Assembly (NCBI RefSeq): GCF_013340935.1
Contig: NZ_WHOS01000023.1
Span: 43,304-107,303, forward strand
From: Azospirillum melinis
GTDB taxonomy: Bacteria; Pseudomonadota; Alphaproteobacteria; Azospirillales; Azospirillaceae
DNA length: 64,000 nucleotides
Direction: 5' to 3'
The notes under the pieces are model-generated. The model was given only the letters and a program-made list of their open reading frames with translations. It was not told the DNA's origin and made no database searches. Positions 62,965 through 64,000 of this stretch are shown here, piece after piece; positions within the stretch are counted from its first letter, which is position 1; each line of letters opens with the position of its first letter. The position numbers were made by a program, and so were the translations under genes.

Positions 62965-62980
62965 ATAATGATTATCACAC
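62965..62980 (+). promoter_or_regulatory. OhrR/MarR-type operator at the GST promoter
   Basis: ATAATGATTATCACAC, with the palindrome ATAAT-G-ATTAT. It is the same site type as at 59685 and lies in the divergent promoter region of the MarR gene and the 63003 gene. Confidence 0.68.
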
Positions 62981-63002
62981 CCATACAGTAGGAGACAGCA
63001 CC

Positions 63003-63194
63003 ATGCGTGTCCTTCTTGCGGCGGCGGCGGCCATCGGGCTCGCCGCCGCCCCCTGCGCCTGGGACGACGATCCCCGTGAGGCGCCGTCCATCCTGGCGCT
63101 GCTCTCGCGGCCGCAGCCCCTTCCTTCTTCTGCCGCCGTTCTTCCGCACCGGCCCACCGAAGCGTCGGTGCAGGTGACCATTCCCCGTCAGTGA
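63003..63194 (+). CDS. Small exported peptide
   Basis: 63 residues: a short hydrophobic leader MRVLLAAAAAIGLAAAPCAW and a proline-rich remainder. GGAGA lies seven bases before the ATG. It is directly upstream of the GST gene. No family recognised. Confidence 0.5.
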   Translation: MRVLLAAAAAIGLAAAPCAWDDDPREAPSILALLSRPQPLPSSAAVLPHRPTEASVQVTIPRQ

Positions 63195-63204
63195 GGACCA
63201 AGAC

Positions 63205-63840
63205 ATGAAGCTGTTCGAAGATCGGATCTCGTCGGCCGTCGCCCGTGTGCGGATCGCGCTGGCCCTGAAAGGGGTAGAGGTCGACAGCGTCCCGATCTCC
63301 ATCCTTGGTGCCGAGGCGCGCAGCCGCAGCCCCGGGTATCTGGCGGTCAATCCGCAGGGCCTCGTGCCGGCGCTGCTGACCGACGATGGCGTTTTGATCA
63401 CGCAGTCGCTGGCGATCGTCGAATATCTCGACGAACGCTTCCCCGAGCCGGCGCTTCTGCCGGCCGACCCGGCCCAGCGCGCCCTGGCCCGGTCGATCGC
63501 CCTTGCCATCGCATCGGACATCCATCCCCTTCTGCCACCCCGGGTGGCGAAGCGGCTGGGCACTATTCCCGGCGCTCAGTCCACGATTGTCGCGGACTGG
63601 AACCGCCACTGGATTCAGGAAGGATTGACTGCAATCGACGCCCTGCTGTCCCGGCAGCCGGAGGGACAATTCGCTGTCGGGAACGCGCCATCGGTCGCGG
63701 ACATCGTTCTCTTCCCGCAGGCCATCAACGCGGAGCGGGCGGGGTTGGCGCTGGAGCAATGGCCGCGCGTCGCTGCCGTGATCTCGGCCTTGCGCATCAT
63801 TCCCGCATTTGCAGCCAACGCGCCTTTGCCTCGGATCTGA
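63205..63840 (+). CDS. maiA: Zeta-class glutathione S-transferase (maleylacetoacetate isomerase type)
   Basis: 211 residues. SSAVARVRIALALKGVEVDS carries the SSxxxRVRIAL signature of zeta class; YLAVNPQGLVPALLTDDG and QSLAIVEYLDERFPEP complete the thioredoxin-like half. C-terminal helices follow (SVADIVLFPQAINAERAGL). Isomerises maleylacetoacetate with glutathione, or acts on electrophiles. It shares the MarR-type palindrome promoter, suggesting peroxide or electrophile control. The gene symbol is by family only; no tyrosine-degradation neighbours are present. Confidence 0.82.
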   Translation: MKLFEDRISSAVARVRIALALKGVEVDSVPISILGAEARSRSPGYLAVNPQGLVPALLTDDGVLITQSLAIVEYLDERFPEPALLPADPAQRALARSIALAIASDIHPLLPPRVAKRLGTIPGAQSTIVADWNRHWIQEGLTAIDALLSRQPEGQFAVGNAPSVADIVLFPQAINAERAGLALEQWPRVAAVISALRIIPAFAANAPLPRI

Positions 63841-63940
63841 CGGTGCCTGACGGGTCCTGCCAGACGGGCCAAACTCTTGTATCTCTCCCTTGCCCGCTGA
63901 CACGACACCGGCGAGGCTGGCGGCGGACGGGAGCCCGCCC
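63841..63940. other. Short stretch, nothing recognised
   Basis: No gene; it leads into the tandem repeat at the window end. Confidence 0.4.
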
Positions 63941-63996
63941 ATCTCTCGGGTGATCGAGCCCGTTCTTGATCTCTCGGGTGATCGAGCCCGTTCTTG
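63941..63996 (+). repeat. Two perfect 28-bp tandem repeats at the window end
   Basis: Units at 63941-63968 and 63969-63996 are identical (start ATCTCTCGGGTGATCGAGCC). The array may continue beyond the window. Confidence 0.85.
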
Positions 63997-64000
63997 AGCA

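Overview
This window is high-GC DNA most like an accessory replicon (large plasmid or chromid) of an Azospirillum/Rhodospirillales-type alphaproteobacterium. Pointers are the imuA-imuB-dnaE2 mutasome behind a GTTC-N7-GTTC LexA box, a plasmid-type replication protein, a DotA/TraY conjugation membrane protein, several IS remnants, and genes kept in short ATGA-overlapping operons. This assignment is inference from gene content; nothing in the window names the species.

Layout. 1-3276: SOS mutasome operon (minus strand) with its LexA box. 3.7-6.3 kb: a receiver-domain protein, a DUF202 membrane protein, and an ArsR-SRPBCC pair with two operator copies. 6.6-8.6 kb: putative plasmid replication protein preceded by a perfect hairpin. 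8.8-12.5 kb: RTX fragment, TIR-domain protein, and a divergent two-gene operon whose promoter overlaps a 35-bp palindrome. 12.8-14.9 kb: RecD2 helicase. 15.4-18.6 kb: an AT-rich foreign island with a Tyr/Pro-rich RTX-DUF5648 protein, two 2OG-Fe(II) oxygenases and a fourth overlapping gene. 18.9-24.2 kb: decayed DNA with a truncated receiver gene, a nuclease gene with an in-frame TGA, an IS3 remnant, two 28-bp palindromes and an XRE regulator. 24.3-34.2 kb: small plasmid genes, DotA/TraY, an aberrant tRNA-like gene and several hypotheticals. 34.3-41.6 kb: a second LexA-box operon of two unknown genes, a metallophosphatase, and a five-gene SNF2-helicase operon. 42.0-43.6 kb: tRNA-Gln with an integrase remnant and an IS5-type transposase. 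44.1-53.1 kb: a cluster with a Hint-domain protein, lodB-like flavoprotein, lodA-like CTQ quinoprotein, VioB-type ferritin-like protein and a divergent MauG-like di-haem protein. 53.4-64 kb: stress and signalling genes (epoxide-hydrolase-like protein, ABC-F, TetR, EnvZ/OmpR-type pair, esterase, DipZ, OhrR/MarR, zeta-class GST).

How genes work together. The mutasome and the 34.3-36.1 kb operon should both be induced by DNA damage. The 15.6-18.6 kb genes overlap and are probably co-transcribed, which suggests that the oxygenases hydroxylate the Tyr/Pro-rich secreted protein. In the 44-53 kb cluster the flavoprotein and perhaps the di-haem protein would mature the quinoprotein. In 59.5-63.8 kb an ATAAT-N-ATTAT palindrome occurs at both promoters flanking the MarR-type gene's regulon, tying the esterase-DipZ operon to the OhrR-like regulator and the GST.

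The strongest candidate for an undescribed system is the 15.6-18.6 kb Tyr/Pro-repeat protein with its hydroxylase-like partners.
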